Source: Flaccisagitta enflata
Lineage: Eukaryota > Chaetognatha > Sagittoidea > Aphragmophora
Length of the DNA stretch: 64,000 nt
Assembly: GCA_965153355.1 (NCBI GenBank)
Contig: OZ231127.1
Coordinates: 30,566,001 to 30,630,000, forward strand
Direction of reading: 5' to 3'
Position 1 is the stretch's first letter, and every line of letters begins with the position of its first letter. Both the position numbers and the translations under genes were made by a program. Shown piece after piece: positions 1 to 8,631 of this stretch. The notes beneath the pieces were generated by a model that saw only the letters and a program-made list of their open reading frames with translations, was not told the DNA's origin and did not search any database.

Positions 1-123
1 TGCGGAACTTGGACGGAATTCACCCTAGTCCATATGTACATATCCCAAACACCATTTGAATCACTTGGTCAGGCTCAAATTCATGAAATTCAACCCCAGT
101 TCGCCTAATTTTGTCAGGGGTGT
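1..123. mobile_element. Right end of a TIR-type MITE, left end outside the window
   Basis: Bases 93-123 carry the terminal repeat (CCCAGTTCGCCTAATTTT, then GTCAGGGGTGT) followed by TA. The same terminal repeat bounds both ends of the 606-bp element at 11506-12111, so this looks like the right end of a relative cut by the window edge. The interior shows no similarity that I could detect by eye to the 11.5 kb copy. Confidence 0.5.
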
Positions 124-332
124 TACTTGCCCTTGATTCAATTAGGCTAATTGTTCCAAATGATATTGTTTGTGACACACCAACAGCACTGTGATGATTT
201 TCTTGCATTACTGACCCTGCCAAGCCACATGTGAGCCCAGACCGCGCCATATACTGCCCCTTTCTAAGCGCATTTTTGCCCCTGCCCAACCGCAATCGCA
301 ACAAATCGGTGTAGCTCGTAGTTTGTCCTTAC

Positions 333-521
333 TTGTCCGATGGCTGTTCCTCTGGATCCATCGGGTTTTCTTTCGGTGTTGTTGACGGCCACAGTCCCGT
401 CATCTTGCAACACGTATTGAGCAAAACCACAATCTCCCTTTTGGAACGAGTTAGGATATTTTTCCGACTCGTACCATTTGCCCATGTAAGCCTTGATGTC
501 AAAATCGGGTTTCGTCGTCAC
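333..521 (-). CDS. Lipocalin A (apolipoprotein-D-like), exon 2
   Basis: A 189-bp, 63-codon exon, phase 0 at both ends, with acceptor CTCAG just upstream and donor GTAAGG just downstream on the minus strand. It holds the lipocalin GxW signature (MGKWYESEKYP) that forms strand A at the closed end of the barrel, then a conserved cysteine and the aromatic strand B/C region (CGFAQYVL). Its length and phases are identical to exon 2 of genes B and C, while the protein is clearly diverged, so A is a paralogue and not a recent copy. Lipocalins of this type are secreted carriers of small hydrophobic ligands. Exons 3 and 4 should lie to the left of the window. Confidence 0.85.
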
Positions 522-529
522 CTGAGCAT

Positions 530-660
530 GAAAAAAAAGGTTAAAACAAAGGTTAATACAAAGGTCAAAGCAAACATCGAAACAAAGGTCAATACAAAGG
601 TCAAAGCTAACATCAGAACAATTGTCAAAACAAAGCTGAAAATAAAGGTGAAAACTTTCT
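530..660 (-). repeat. Pyrimidine-rich (minus strand) tandem repeat upstream of the exon 2 acceptor
   Basis: Degenerate repeats of about 12-20 bp built on ACAAAGGTCAA (plus strand) fill the 3' part of intron 1 of lipocalin A. On the sense strand they read as TTTGACCTTTGT units and run into the splice acceptor at 522. Confidence 0.6.
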
Positions 661-839
661 GCAGACATCTATGCATGTGGCGTAGCATCGAAGGAAGTCG
701 CATCAATGCGTAGTGCGTTAATTTCCTATCAGGTAGTTCACAAAGCACAACACAAACTCAACACAAAGAAACTACTATAGAAAAAACTCCAGTCAAAATC
801 ACATTTCGAGAATTAGTAATAACAGCACTCTCATGTCAC

Positions 840-926
840 CTGTGGGCAACCGCCGTCGAACCAAGACACCACTTGGCAATTCACCGCCGTGGCAAGTAGA
901 ACAATGCTAAAAATCAAACGATTCAT
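840..926 (-). CDS. Lipocalin A (apolipoprotein-D-like), exon 1 with signal peptide
   Basis: The ATG at 926 opens 29 codons and ends in phase 0 at a GTGACA donor. The peptide starts with MNRLIFSIVLLATAVNC, a typical cleavable signal sequence, followed by QVVSWFDGGCPQ, which supplies the first mature cysteine seen in ApoD-like lipocalins. Exon 1 of genes B and C has the same plan (QVVTWLDGPCPK). The intron to exon 2 is 318 bp. A hairpin-ended repeat (992-1371) sits directly upstream, in the presumed promoter region. The start was chosen because it opens a perfect signal peptide and matches the exon phase of the paralogues. Confidence 0.8.
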
Positions 927-991
927 GATGACTTTGCTGTTTGCGTTTCTGTTTTCAAATAAGTTTTTTTTGGTTGTTTCTTGGCTAAAGA

Positions 992-1371
992 AAAACAAGG
1001 CCAACACCTATAAGTCGCGTGCGAGACTTATAGACAAAAAAATGACTTAGAATAACTTAGAATGACTTTTAATGACTTAGAATGACCTAAAATGACCAAA
1101 ATTGACTTAAAATGACTTAAAACCCTAATGACCAAAAATGACTTAACATAACTTAAAATGACTTAATATGACTTAAAATGACTTAGAATGACTCATAATA
1201 ACTTAGAATAACTATAATTGACTTAAAATGACATAAAATGACCTATGAGTTGATGTTACAGTACAAAAAAGTAAAGTGTGACGGACCGATGGACCGACGG
1301 ACCGACGGACCGACGGACGGACGGACGGACCGACAAAGCGGGTTGTAGAGTCGCGTGCACGCGACTAAAAA
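992..1371 (+). mobile_element. Hairpin-ended GACG-minisatellite element with a 10-bp satellite insert
   Basis: It begins AAACAAGGCC and continues into an inverted repeat CTATAAGTC (1008-1016)/GACTTATAG (1025-1033). It then carries about 200 bp of degenerate AAAATGACTT decamers (about 1040-1250), a run of GACC/GACG tetramers (1280-1334), and ends in the perfect 16-bp palindrome GTCGCGTGCACGCGAC followed by TAAAA. It is the longest and most elaborate member of the family and lies 66 bp upstream of the lipocalin A start codon. No coding capacity. Confidence 0.6.
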
Positions 1372-1762
1372 GACATTTCAATAGTTACGATTTCGCAAGT
1401 AGAAATGAGATGTACGCCACACTCAATCATAGTATCTACCATCAGGGAGATCATGTCATCAACCTGTTCAGAGCAATAAATATATATAAATGCTTAACCG
1501 AACAATGTCTCAGCAACTCAAACAAAGGAATTCAAGTATAAAACAACATGTCGGAGTAGTCATTAAGCGCGATCGGTGGACATTGTCAAAAAAAGAAAAA
1601 AAAAAAGAGTAAACCCGTATCGACTTTGATGATTGATCGCAGAACTGGGAAACTTTCATAATCGCGCTACATATGTCCTGAGTAAAAGAGTTTTTGACGG
1701 TTGGAGTTGGTTTGCATTTTCCAATGATTACAGCCAAGGCTTATGGCCGATCCACCCGAGTG

Positions 1763-1896
1763 TCATTGCGAGTCACAATCTTGGTTGGTCTTCACCATCT
1801 TGGAACCATCGATTTTCATGTCGTTGAGAAGAGAGTCAATGTGTTGGTAAACTTCAGGGGCCAACTTTGGTGTGCGTCCGAGAACGAAAAGAAATT
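1763..1896 (-). CDS. Lipocalin B (apolipoprotein-D-like), exon 4 (C-terminus)
   Basis: The acceptor (CTTTTAACAG) follows a C/T-rich tract. Joined to the single G left by exon 3, the exon opens as EFLFVLGRTPKL and reads 44 codons to a TGA at 1765-1763. The VLGRTP segment matches the third lipocalin signature, with the conserved arginine. The following helix (PEVYQHIDSLLNDM) and the terminal cysteine (NQDCDSQ) correspond to the ApoD C-terminal helix and second disulfide. The phase fits the 18308 donor exactly, giving a 188-residue precursor, the usual family size. It could instead belong to another cluster member whose other exons I cannot see, but no competing exon 3 is visible between 2 and 18 kb. 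Confidence 0.75.
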
Positions 1897-2089
1897 CTGT
1901 TAAAAGAAAAGAAAGGAAAGGAAATGTGAGTGAAAACTAGTCAATGAGGAAATGCAGTTGAGCGCATACCAAGGGACTGAGCAAAAGCATGCTTTAGAGT
2001 GTAGCTATCTTATTCAGCAGGCGTGCATTTTATGGAGTAACCAGTAACGCCGTTACTCGGAAGGACATTAGGTCCTGTCGGAGGGTCTC

Positions 2090-2480
2090 GGAAGAAGAAG
2101 AAGATAAAAAAAAAAAAGAACAAAGAAAAAAAGAAGAGAAAAAGAAGAGAAAAAAGAGAAAAAGGAAAAAAGAAAAAAAACGAAAAAAAAAAAAACAAAC
2201 GAAGAAGATAAAGTAAAATAAAGAAAGAATGAGTAAAAGAACAACAAGCCCAACAGGGCAACAATCGCGTTTTCCGTTTTGCAGTTATACACACAACTAC
2301 ATGATGCCTAACACTAGTTCATTCATTCATTCATTCATTCATTCATTCATTCATTCATTCATTCATTCATTCATTCATTCATTCATTCATTCAGAAGAAG
2401 AAGAAGAAGAAGAAGAAGAGGAAGGAAAGGAAGGAGAATAAGGAGAAAAAAAGAGGAAGAATAAGATGACGAAGAAAAAG
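2090..2480. repeat. Purine-rich low-complexity block with (TTCA)n
   Basis: An A/G-rich tract (2090-2230), a (TTCA)n tetranucleotide array at about 2316-2393 (roughly 18 units), then (GAA)n and further A/G-rich sequence. No gene is supported; the ORFs read through simple sequence. Confidence 0.8.
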
Positions 2481-2502
2481 ACGATGAAGAAAAAGAAATG
2501 TC

Positions 2503-2666
2503 AACAAGGCCGGATACACGGCCATCAGTTGCGGACGGTTGGGCAGGGGCGGATATGCGCGTTTTCCCACTTTTCGACTCGTGCTTACGGACGGACGGAC
2601 GGACGGACGGACGGACGGACGGACGGACAAAGCCTCTTATAGAGTTGCGTGTCCGAAACTAAAAAG
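2503..2666 (+). mobile_element. Hairpin-ended GACG-minisatellite element
   Basis: A complete member of about 164 bp: AACAAGGCCGGATACACGGCC (a GGCCG/CGGCC stem at the start), the subterminal motif AGTTGCGGACG, the box GGGCAGGGGC, (GGAC)n from about 2587 to 2626, CTCTTATAGAG, then the 3' hairpin remnant TTGCGTGTCCGAAACTAAAA. The next member begins only about 9 bp later in the same orientation. Confidence 0.65.
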
Positions 2667-2674
2667 AAGAAGAA

Positions 2675-2858
2675 TAAAGCCGGAAACATGGCTACCGAAG
2701 TCTCGTGTAGGTGGGCAGGGGCAGTGATAAAAAAGACTAACCAAGCATTTGGGCAGGAGCGGTAATGCAAAAAACTCCGAAAATGCCGAAAAAAGCGAAG
2801 TTTTACGGACCGACCAACGGACATAGCGGGTTGGAGAGTCGCCTGCACGCGACTAAAG
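2675..2858 (+). mobile_element. Hairpin-ended GACG-minisatellite element (short array)
   Basis: A head-to-tail neighbour of the preceding copy. It starts AAAGCCGGAAACATGGCT, carries GGTGGGCAGGGGCAGTGAT and a related TTTGGGCAGGAGCGGTAATG box, has only a few GACC units (2812-2821), and ends in AGTCGCCTGCACGCGACTAAA. Shows the box order shared by longer members. Confidence 0.6.
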
Positions 2859-2936
2859 AGAAGAAAAATAAGTAATGGAGATTCATGTGCTAATTCGCAT
2901 TTGCTCTTAAGTATTCTCTCTCTCTCTTTCTCTCTC

Positions 2937-3434
2937 TTTTGGAAATGCATCTTTTGTTTTTTGTTTCTATTTTTTGTCGCATGCATTGCCCTTTTTGATT
3001 TTTCCCGTCCGTAGTCTTACGGAGTTGATTTTATTCTTTATCGATGCTTCGCTGCTGGAAATATGTGCGCGTTTTTTATCATTTTTTTCCTTGTATTTTT
3101 ATCGTTTTCGCGTCGTTTTATCGTTATTGCGTCGTTTTTATCGTTTTGGTCTCGTATTGTCTCAACTGTGGGGTCATGTATTAATTTTTTCCTTTTTTCT
3201 TTCTCAATTTAGAGCCTTTTTGTGAGAGGTGTGGTGGCAAACTTTCATTAATTTATTTTACTTAAAACAAAATAGACACATTGGCGGCGATGTAGAATTA
3301 CAATGGAAGTTCTCATTTCCCACACGCCTCAACATGCAAATTAGGCAGAAAAAGGACGTGTTCACGCTCAGCTAAATAGATGAGCAATCGCTAAAAGCGT
3401 GAACTGGCGGCAGAAACCATGTCGCAATCTCACA
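2937..3434 (+). repeat. 5' LTR
   Basis: Identical to 8064-8561 except A/G at 2949 and G/A at 3400. If the canonical TG...CA applies, the LTR runs 2940-3434 (TGGAAATG ... TCACA). The TTTT before it is also shared by both copies. Confidence 0.9.
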
Positions 3435-3636
3435 GTAAAATAAATTAAAAAATCGACGCCGTCTTCACTCGTCTATTCGTGTCCCCTGCCCTGACCCGGG
3501 GTGCTGTCATGCTACGTGACGGCCTATGGCGCCGGGGCGCCGGGACGTGATGTCAATGAGAGAATTTACGCGTCGACAAATCGTCCTTTTAACGTCGAGA
3601 TACATTGTGCTTTTCCCCAAGTGCATTTGGCGTCTG

Positions 3637-3800
3637 TGGTAGCGAACCTGTTTTTTATTGCGTGCTGGAAACCGACGGGTGATGCTTAACTGACGCTGAA
3701 CTTTGACATGGTCGGTGGTAGCAAACCTGATCATTTTTTTAGCGTGCTAAAAACCGACGGGTGAGGCTTAACTGACGCTGAATTTCGACGTAGATTAAGC
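3637..3800 (+). repeat. Tandem duplication (about 80 bp) in the retrotransposon leader
   Basis: Two imperfect copies of a unit that begins GTAGC(G/A)AACCTG and contains AACCGACGGGTGA and CTTAACTGACGCTGAA, in the untranslated leader between the 5' LTR and gag. Confidence 0.75.
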
Positions 3801-3867
3801 AAGTGATTACGTCCAAGCAAAATGGACTCAAAAAACGTTATCGCGCCAGATTCCTTTGGACATTAAA

Positions 3868-5736
3868 ATGTCTGTTCCATCAGCGACAATGGCTGAGAGG
3901 GGTGTGCACGACACCTCAATCTCATCTATGGTATCGTACTTTGCGGGTTGCCAACATGAACGTGTCATCGAGTTGCGCGAGATGCGGGCAAATGTGGTAG
4001 CAGCCTTAAATGAGGCTCAAATGGCCTTCAATTACGCGGCCATCAACCCCGACGATGAAATGGCAGCTGCAGATTCAGATTTTGCGCGCGACGTTCTTCA
4101 AGGAATTGTCTATCGTTACCTCACCAAAACCAACGACATTTCGAAATTGGGTGAACTTGACGATGCATACAACTTGTGGACGTACTCTGCAAATAGCCTG
4201 AAAACTGTGCGCAGCAAATGGACAAAGATGAGATTTTTCGCAACAGACTTGTACTCCGACAATTTCCCAACAACAGAGGAGATCCTTAAATATCGCCAAC
4301 GTGCCCCTCATAAGCTGGGGGTTGATACGGAAGCGGTTGATGAGACATTGCAACGCGTGAGTTTGAATGACCTGAATCGGGGTGGATTAGGTGGAGCGCT
4401 AGAGCGGCGAGATGTTAGGCCGACGCATCATTCCTCCATGGATGGAACAACGCAGGGGCCGGTACACGAGCAGCTCCAACAGCACCATCAACAACCACCA
4501 GTGTTTCAACAGGCTCGTCAACAACATCATCAGCAGCAATGTCAAGTCAAAGGGGATTGGATTGCTAGAGCTGCGAATGGTGATGGTGAGGTCGTCCGGC
4601 AGGTGGGTGGAGATCATGAGCGGTCGGAAGGAGTCGGCGGTGGTCAACGACATCAGCAACCACCCCAGGAACGCCCGACAGACACAGATTACCGTAAACC
4701 TCAGACGACACAAATCCATCGCCATTATTCCAATCGTTCTCCTCCTCCTCCTCCATCTTCGTTAACGCGGCGTCAAATGGGTGCCCAAGCAGCTCGACAG
4801 GGTTTAGCTCATCAGCCCTTGTCAGATGGTGCTATTGAAAAATTTCTTGCGGCATCCCATGCGGACAATTTCATTCGATGGCGAGAAATCGGCTACAAGA
4901 ATTTGGAAAAGGCACGGCCAAGGACACCGCATACATCTTTGACGCCCACGGATTACATTATTCTGAAACGGAGATTTTTGGAGGCGGCAAATAATAAGGG
5001 AATAACGGAAATGGACATGCTTTTGGAGTTACCACATTGGTTTAGTGGCCCTGTAGCTGATGTCATCATGACGGCGACAATTGGCATGACAGCAGAGACT
5101 GCCGCCTTTGAATTGGAGAAGTGTTTCGAACGGATGGACACGATATTCCAAGGGGAGTTAGGCATGGTGGGCGCACTGCTTGATGGAATCGCATCCGCTC
5201 CTCCAATCGCAACGCATGATTACAAGGCCCATTTTCTCCTATATGCGGAATTGTTGAAGGCTGAAAAAATTGCGAGGGTGTGTGGAGAGGAAGAGATGTG
5301 TCATAGAGACAACAGAATTTGTGACATTCTCAATAACCGGATCCCTCATCTCGCTGACAAATTTTGGACGGAGGACTTTGAATCAAAACAAGATGGCCGG
5401 GGGGATTATAACTACCATAATTTGGTAGAACTGGTGTCACGATGGGCAATTATCAAAAGGTATCAGGCGCCACCCGACAAAGATTCCACCATGCGCGACC
5501 AACAGCGGCCAGACGGACTCTGCGAGATTTGTGGCCATTCTCATGCGACGTCTCAATGCCCCATTTTAATGGACGTCTCTGTCAATTCAAGGGTGGATAT
5601 TCTATCGAAGCGCGACCTTTGTTATCATTGTCTCGAGAAGGGACATACTGCCAAATACTGTAACAACAAACCTACGTGTCAAATGTGCGGCCGTATCCAC
5701 GCGACAATCCTCCACGGCCGTGACTTTAATCAATGA
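3868..5736 (+). CDS. gag: Gag-like protein of a BEL/Pao-type retrotransposon
   Basis: About 622 residues from the first ATG (3868; the frame is open slightly further upstream). The N-terminal third is mixed helical, a Q/H-rich low-complexity stretch follows (roughly residues 190-260), and a second globular region precedes the nucleic-acid-binding tail. The tail has three knuckles near the C-terminus: CEICGHSHATSQC (C-x2-C-x3-H-x4-C), CYHCLEKGHTAKYC (C-x2-C-x4-H-x4-C) and CQMCGRIHATILH (C-x2-C-x3-H-x4-H). That spacing, ending in C..C...H....H shortly before the stop, is typical of BEL/Pao gag. The ORF is intact with no frameshift, consistent with recent activity. It packages element RNA in the cytoplasm. 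No pol follows in any frame. Confidence 0.8.
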   Translation: MSVPSATMAERGVHDTSISSMVSYFAGCQHERVIELREMRANVVAALNEAQMAFNYAAINPDDEMAAADSDFARDVLQGIVYRYLTKTNDISKLGELDDAYNLWTYSANSLKTVRSKWTKMRFFATDLYSDNFPTTEEILKYRQRAPHKLGVDTEAVDETLQRVSLNDLNRGGLGGALERRDVRPTHHSSMDGTTQGPVHEQLQQHHQQPPVFQQARQQHHQQQCQVKGDWIARAANGDGEVVRQVGGDHERSEGVGGGQRHQQPPQERPTDTDYRKPQTTQIHRHYSNRSPPPPPSSLTRRQMGAQAARQGLAHQPLSDGAIEKFLAASHADNFIRWREIGYKNLEKARPRTPHTSLTPTDYIILKRRFLEAANNKGITEMDMLLELPHWFSGPVADVIMTATIGMTAETAAFELEKCFERMDTIFQGELGMVGALLDGIASAPPIATHDYKAHFLLYAELLKAEKIARVCGEEEMCHRDNRICDILNNRIPHLADKFWTEDFESKQDGRGDYNYHNLVELVSRWAIIKRYQAPPDKDSTMRDQQRPDGLCEICGHSHATSQCPILMDVSVNSRVDILSKRDLCYHCLEKGHTAKYCNNKPTCQMCGRIHATILHGRDFNQ

Positions 5737-8063
5737 TTCACTCTTACCGTCCATTCTGTCTTTCTCTTCGCCTCATTTCCGCTCGTGCACCCTCCATGTC
5801 CGTACAAGTCACGCGATTACGAACAGACGCGTCCCCAGCCCTTGGGTGGTCCTCCATTTGTCCGGTGGAGTGGCCCTAGACTGCTGGATTTTGGATTTTG
5901 GCGATGGAATGCATTTTTATGTGTTCCATATCGACACTTCTAAAACGGATAAGTTTAATTGAAAGAGTGATTGACATTGAGGATTGCTTGACCATGTTGC
6001 ACTGAGTCAAATCGTTTCAATGCATATCCCTTTCTTTTCCCGCCCCTTATCTGTTAGTGTTTGATAACGTTTTTTCGTCCTCTGTTTGCGTGTTTTCTTT
6101 GTATTCACCCTACAGTTGCTTCCGGACGTTTTTTCAATTGCTGGAGGGCGCCCGTGATCACTTCCGGCCCACGCAGGAAGAAAGATGGCGGCGCTCGTCG
6201 TCTCGGCTCGTTTCCAAGATGGCGCCGATCATTCTCCCTTCCTCCGTCTTCTTCTCCTCCTCCTCCTCCACTGGCTACGTCTCTCGACGTTCGATGGGAT
6301 TAAAGAAGCAGAGGAATCCCCGAAAGTCTATTTCCGCGCTCTTCCTCATCATCATTTTAGGTGATGGGCCTTGTTATGTTTTGCGTAGTGTTTTTGTTCT
6401 CTATCGTTCTGCTTCTCGTTCTGTTATGTTGTTTCTCTCGCTCTCTTTCTCGGTCTCTTTCTCGTTCTCATTCTTCTTCTCTCTCTTGTTCTCTTTCTCG
6501 TTCTCTTTCTCGTTCTCTTCTCGTTCTATTTCCCGTTCTTTCTTGTTCTTTCTGTCGTTCTCTTTCTTGTTCTGTCTCTTTTTCCCTTCTCGGTTTTCTT
6601 TTCTCTTTCCTTTTCTTCCTTGTTTTTGCCTCTCTTGTTTTCTCTCGTTCTTCTTCCTTTGGCTCTTTCTCTTCCCTGCTCCCTTTCGCTCTGTCTCCTT
6701 TTCTTTTTTGGTTTCTCCTGTTTTTATCGCTTGTGATTTGTTACCCGATGGGGTGGGGGATGTGGGATGGTTTGTCGGTTTTTTGGCTGCGCCTTTTTAT
6801 CATTTTTATGCATTATTGTTGTAACGTTGTTTATTACTGATCATTCATTGATGTCTTAAATCAATTTCGTTTTGCGTTTCGCGTTTTTTAGCACATGATT
6901 TCGTTTTTTCGTTTTGCGTTTGCGCGTTTTTATTTCTATCTATTCTTAACGTGACATTTACACGTTGGCTGACTTTAATTATTTATTTTAGGTGTAGTAT
7001 CCCTTATCATTGCTGGTTTTTAATCCCTGATGTATTTCCGGTCATGTTCCCCTGTCTGGAGATACCACAAGGTCCCAAAACCCCCCCCCCCCTATCCCCT
7101 TTTTAACTAGGTAAACGCTCCTCAACGCCGGCTCTCTTATGTCTTGTCTTGGCGGCCATTGTGGAATTGACTCTTTCGTGCGGGCGATGAAGTCGATTGT
7201 CAATTTGGCCGCAGCCCATGTCTACTCAATGATCCCTAGATCTCAACAAAAAGAAGCCTCTTCCACTCGCGAGTGATTACGCTCCCGGACAGCGTCGTGG
7301 TTGGGGTAGTAACACGTTTGTTGAGTGGGGGGTGAGGTTTTCAAGGGAAAGATGAAAAGAGGCGTGCGTTGTATTGCCCCTTATTGAGTTCCTCGCCTTC
7401 CTGTCTTGTTGGGCGGGCCCCTGGGCAGGTTACCATTTTTTCCCCAGGCGTGGATGTGGCCTTTGTGGTTATGTTTCAGGCCTCCTTTGGTCGTTAGTCG
7501 TTGGTCATATCCCTTGGGTCGGTCCACTAAGGGTGAGGGTTGGTTCCTGTCTTTTTCTTTCACTATCCTGGCAGTGGCGCAGCAAGGCCCCAAGGCCGCC
7601 GTGAAGCTGCTGGTTCATCGTCGACGGTAACGTTGATAATGGCATAAGCTGGAACCGAGCCTAAGGCAGCGGCGCCCCCTTGGTCGGTGATTGGGTACGG
7701 GCCCTGTAGACGGTGGGTGGTGGTTCTTGATGGGGGTAGGGGTGCGTCTCATTAACATACCATTTGAATCGTTATTTTAATTTGTCTTTGTATTAGCTGT
7801 AGTTTAGTCGCCAATTTTGTCCTTTGGGTAGCATGGTCGAGTGAGGGGACGGGAAGGGGGTGCTTGTCCATTGAGCAAGCTGCACCCTTCGTCCCCAGGG
7901 GGGGAATGCGCGGGTGGTGTGTGCTGTTTTCGTTTGTGTGTCCCCATCCTTACTCGATCCCCCCCCCCCATTTTTCTTTGTTTTTATGCTATCCTTAGGT
8001 TTTGCCCCCCCTCTCGAAACTTTTTTGGGAAAAAATTTTTTAAATTAAAAAATTGGCCAGGAG
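5737..8063 (+). other. Non-coding 3' part of the LTR retrotransposon
   Basis: A C/T-rich domain (about 6390-6720) and scattered homopolymer C runs, with no catalytic motif of pol in any frame. The last 400 bp (from about 7660, including the CTGTAGACGGTGGGTGG segment) is conserved in the old minus-strand copy at 32256-32630, so this tail is an ancestral part of the family and not filler. Confidence 0.7.
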
Positions 8064-8561
8064 TTTTGGAAATGCGTCTTTTGTTTTTTGTTTCTATTTT
8101 TTGTCGCATGCATTGCCCTTTTTGATTTTTCCCGTCCGTAGTCTTACGGAGTTGATTTTATTCTTTATCGATGCTTCGCTGCTGGAAATATGTGCGCGTT
8201 TTTTATCATTTTTTTCCTTGTATTTTTATCGTTTTCGCGTCGTTTTATCGTTATTGCGTCGTTTTTATCGTTTTGGTCTCGTATTGTCTCAACTGTGGGG
8301 TCATGTATTAATTTTTTCCTTTTTTCTTTCTCAATTTAGAGCCTTTTTGTGAGAGGTGTGGTGGCAAACTTTCATTAATTTATTTTACTTAAAACAAAAT
8401 AGACACATTGGCGGCGATGTAGAATTACAATGGAAGTTCTCATTTCCCACACGCCTCAACATGCAAATTAGGCAGAAAAAGGACGTGTTCACGCTCAGCT
8501 AAATAGATGAGCAATCGCTAAAAGCGTGAACTGGCGACAGAAACCATGTCGCAATCTCACA
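8064..8561 (+). repeat. 3' LTR
   Basis: Matches 2937-3434 at a fixed offset of 5127 with two substitutions. Directly followed by CT microsatellite (8562-8583). Confidence 0.9.
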
Positions 8562-8631
8562 CTCTCTCTCTCTCTCTCTCTCTTCTTTGGCTCTATCGAA
8601 GTCAATAAAAAATATCACAATATATCACATT

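Larger units (their letters stand above)
2937..8561 (+). mobile_element. BEL/Pao-like LTR retrotransposon, gag only, inserted in a lipocalin intron
   Basis: A 5.6-kb element bounded by two 498-bp direct repeats (2937-3434 and 8064-8561) at a constant offset of 5127 with no indels and two mismatches seen by eye. It encodes a single 623-codon gag-like ORF with three zinc knuckles. The remaining 2.3 kb shows no protease, reverse transcriptase, RNase H or integrase. Both flanks are CT microsatellite; CTCTC on each side could be the target duplication but cannot be told apart from the repeat. It lies in the last intron of lipocalin B, in the opposite orientation. An old relative is at 31745-32630. 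Non-autonomous, presumably mobilised by a pol supplied elsewhere. Confidence 0.85.

Noticed and set aside
6057-6840. 255- and 159-residue Ser/Phe-rich ORFs in the LTR element
   Set aside because: C/T-rich low-complexity DNA; no domain, and the reading frames are not conserved in the older copy.
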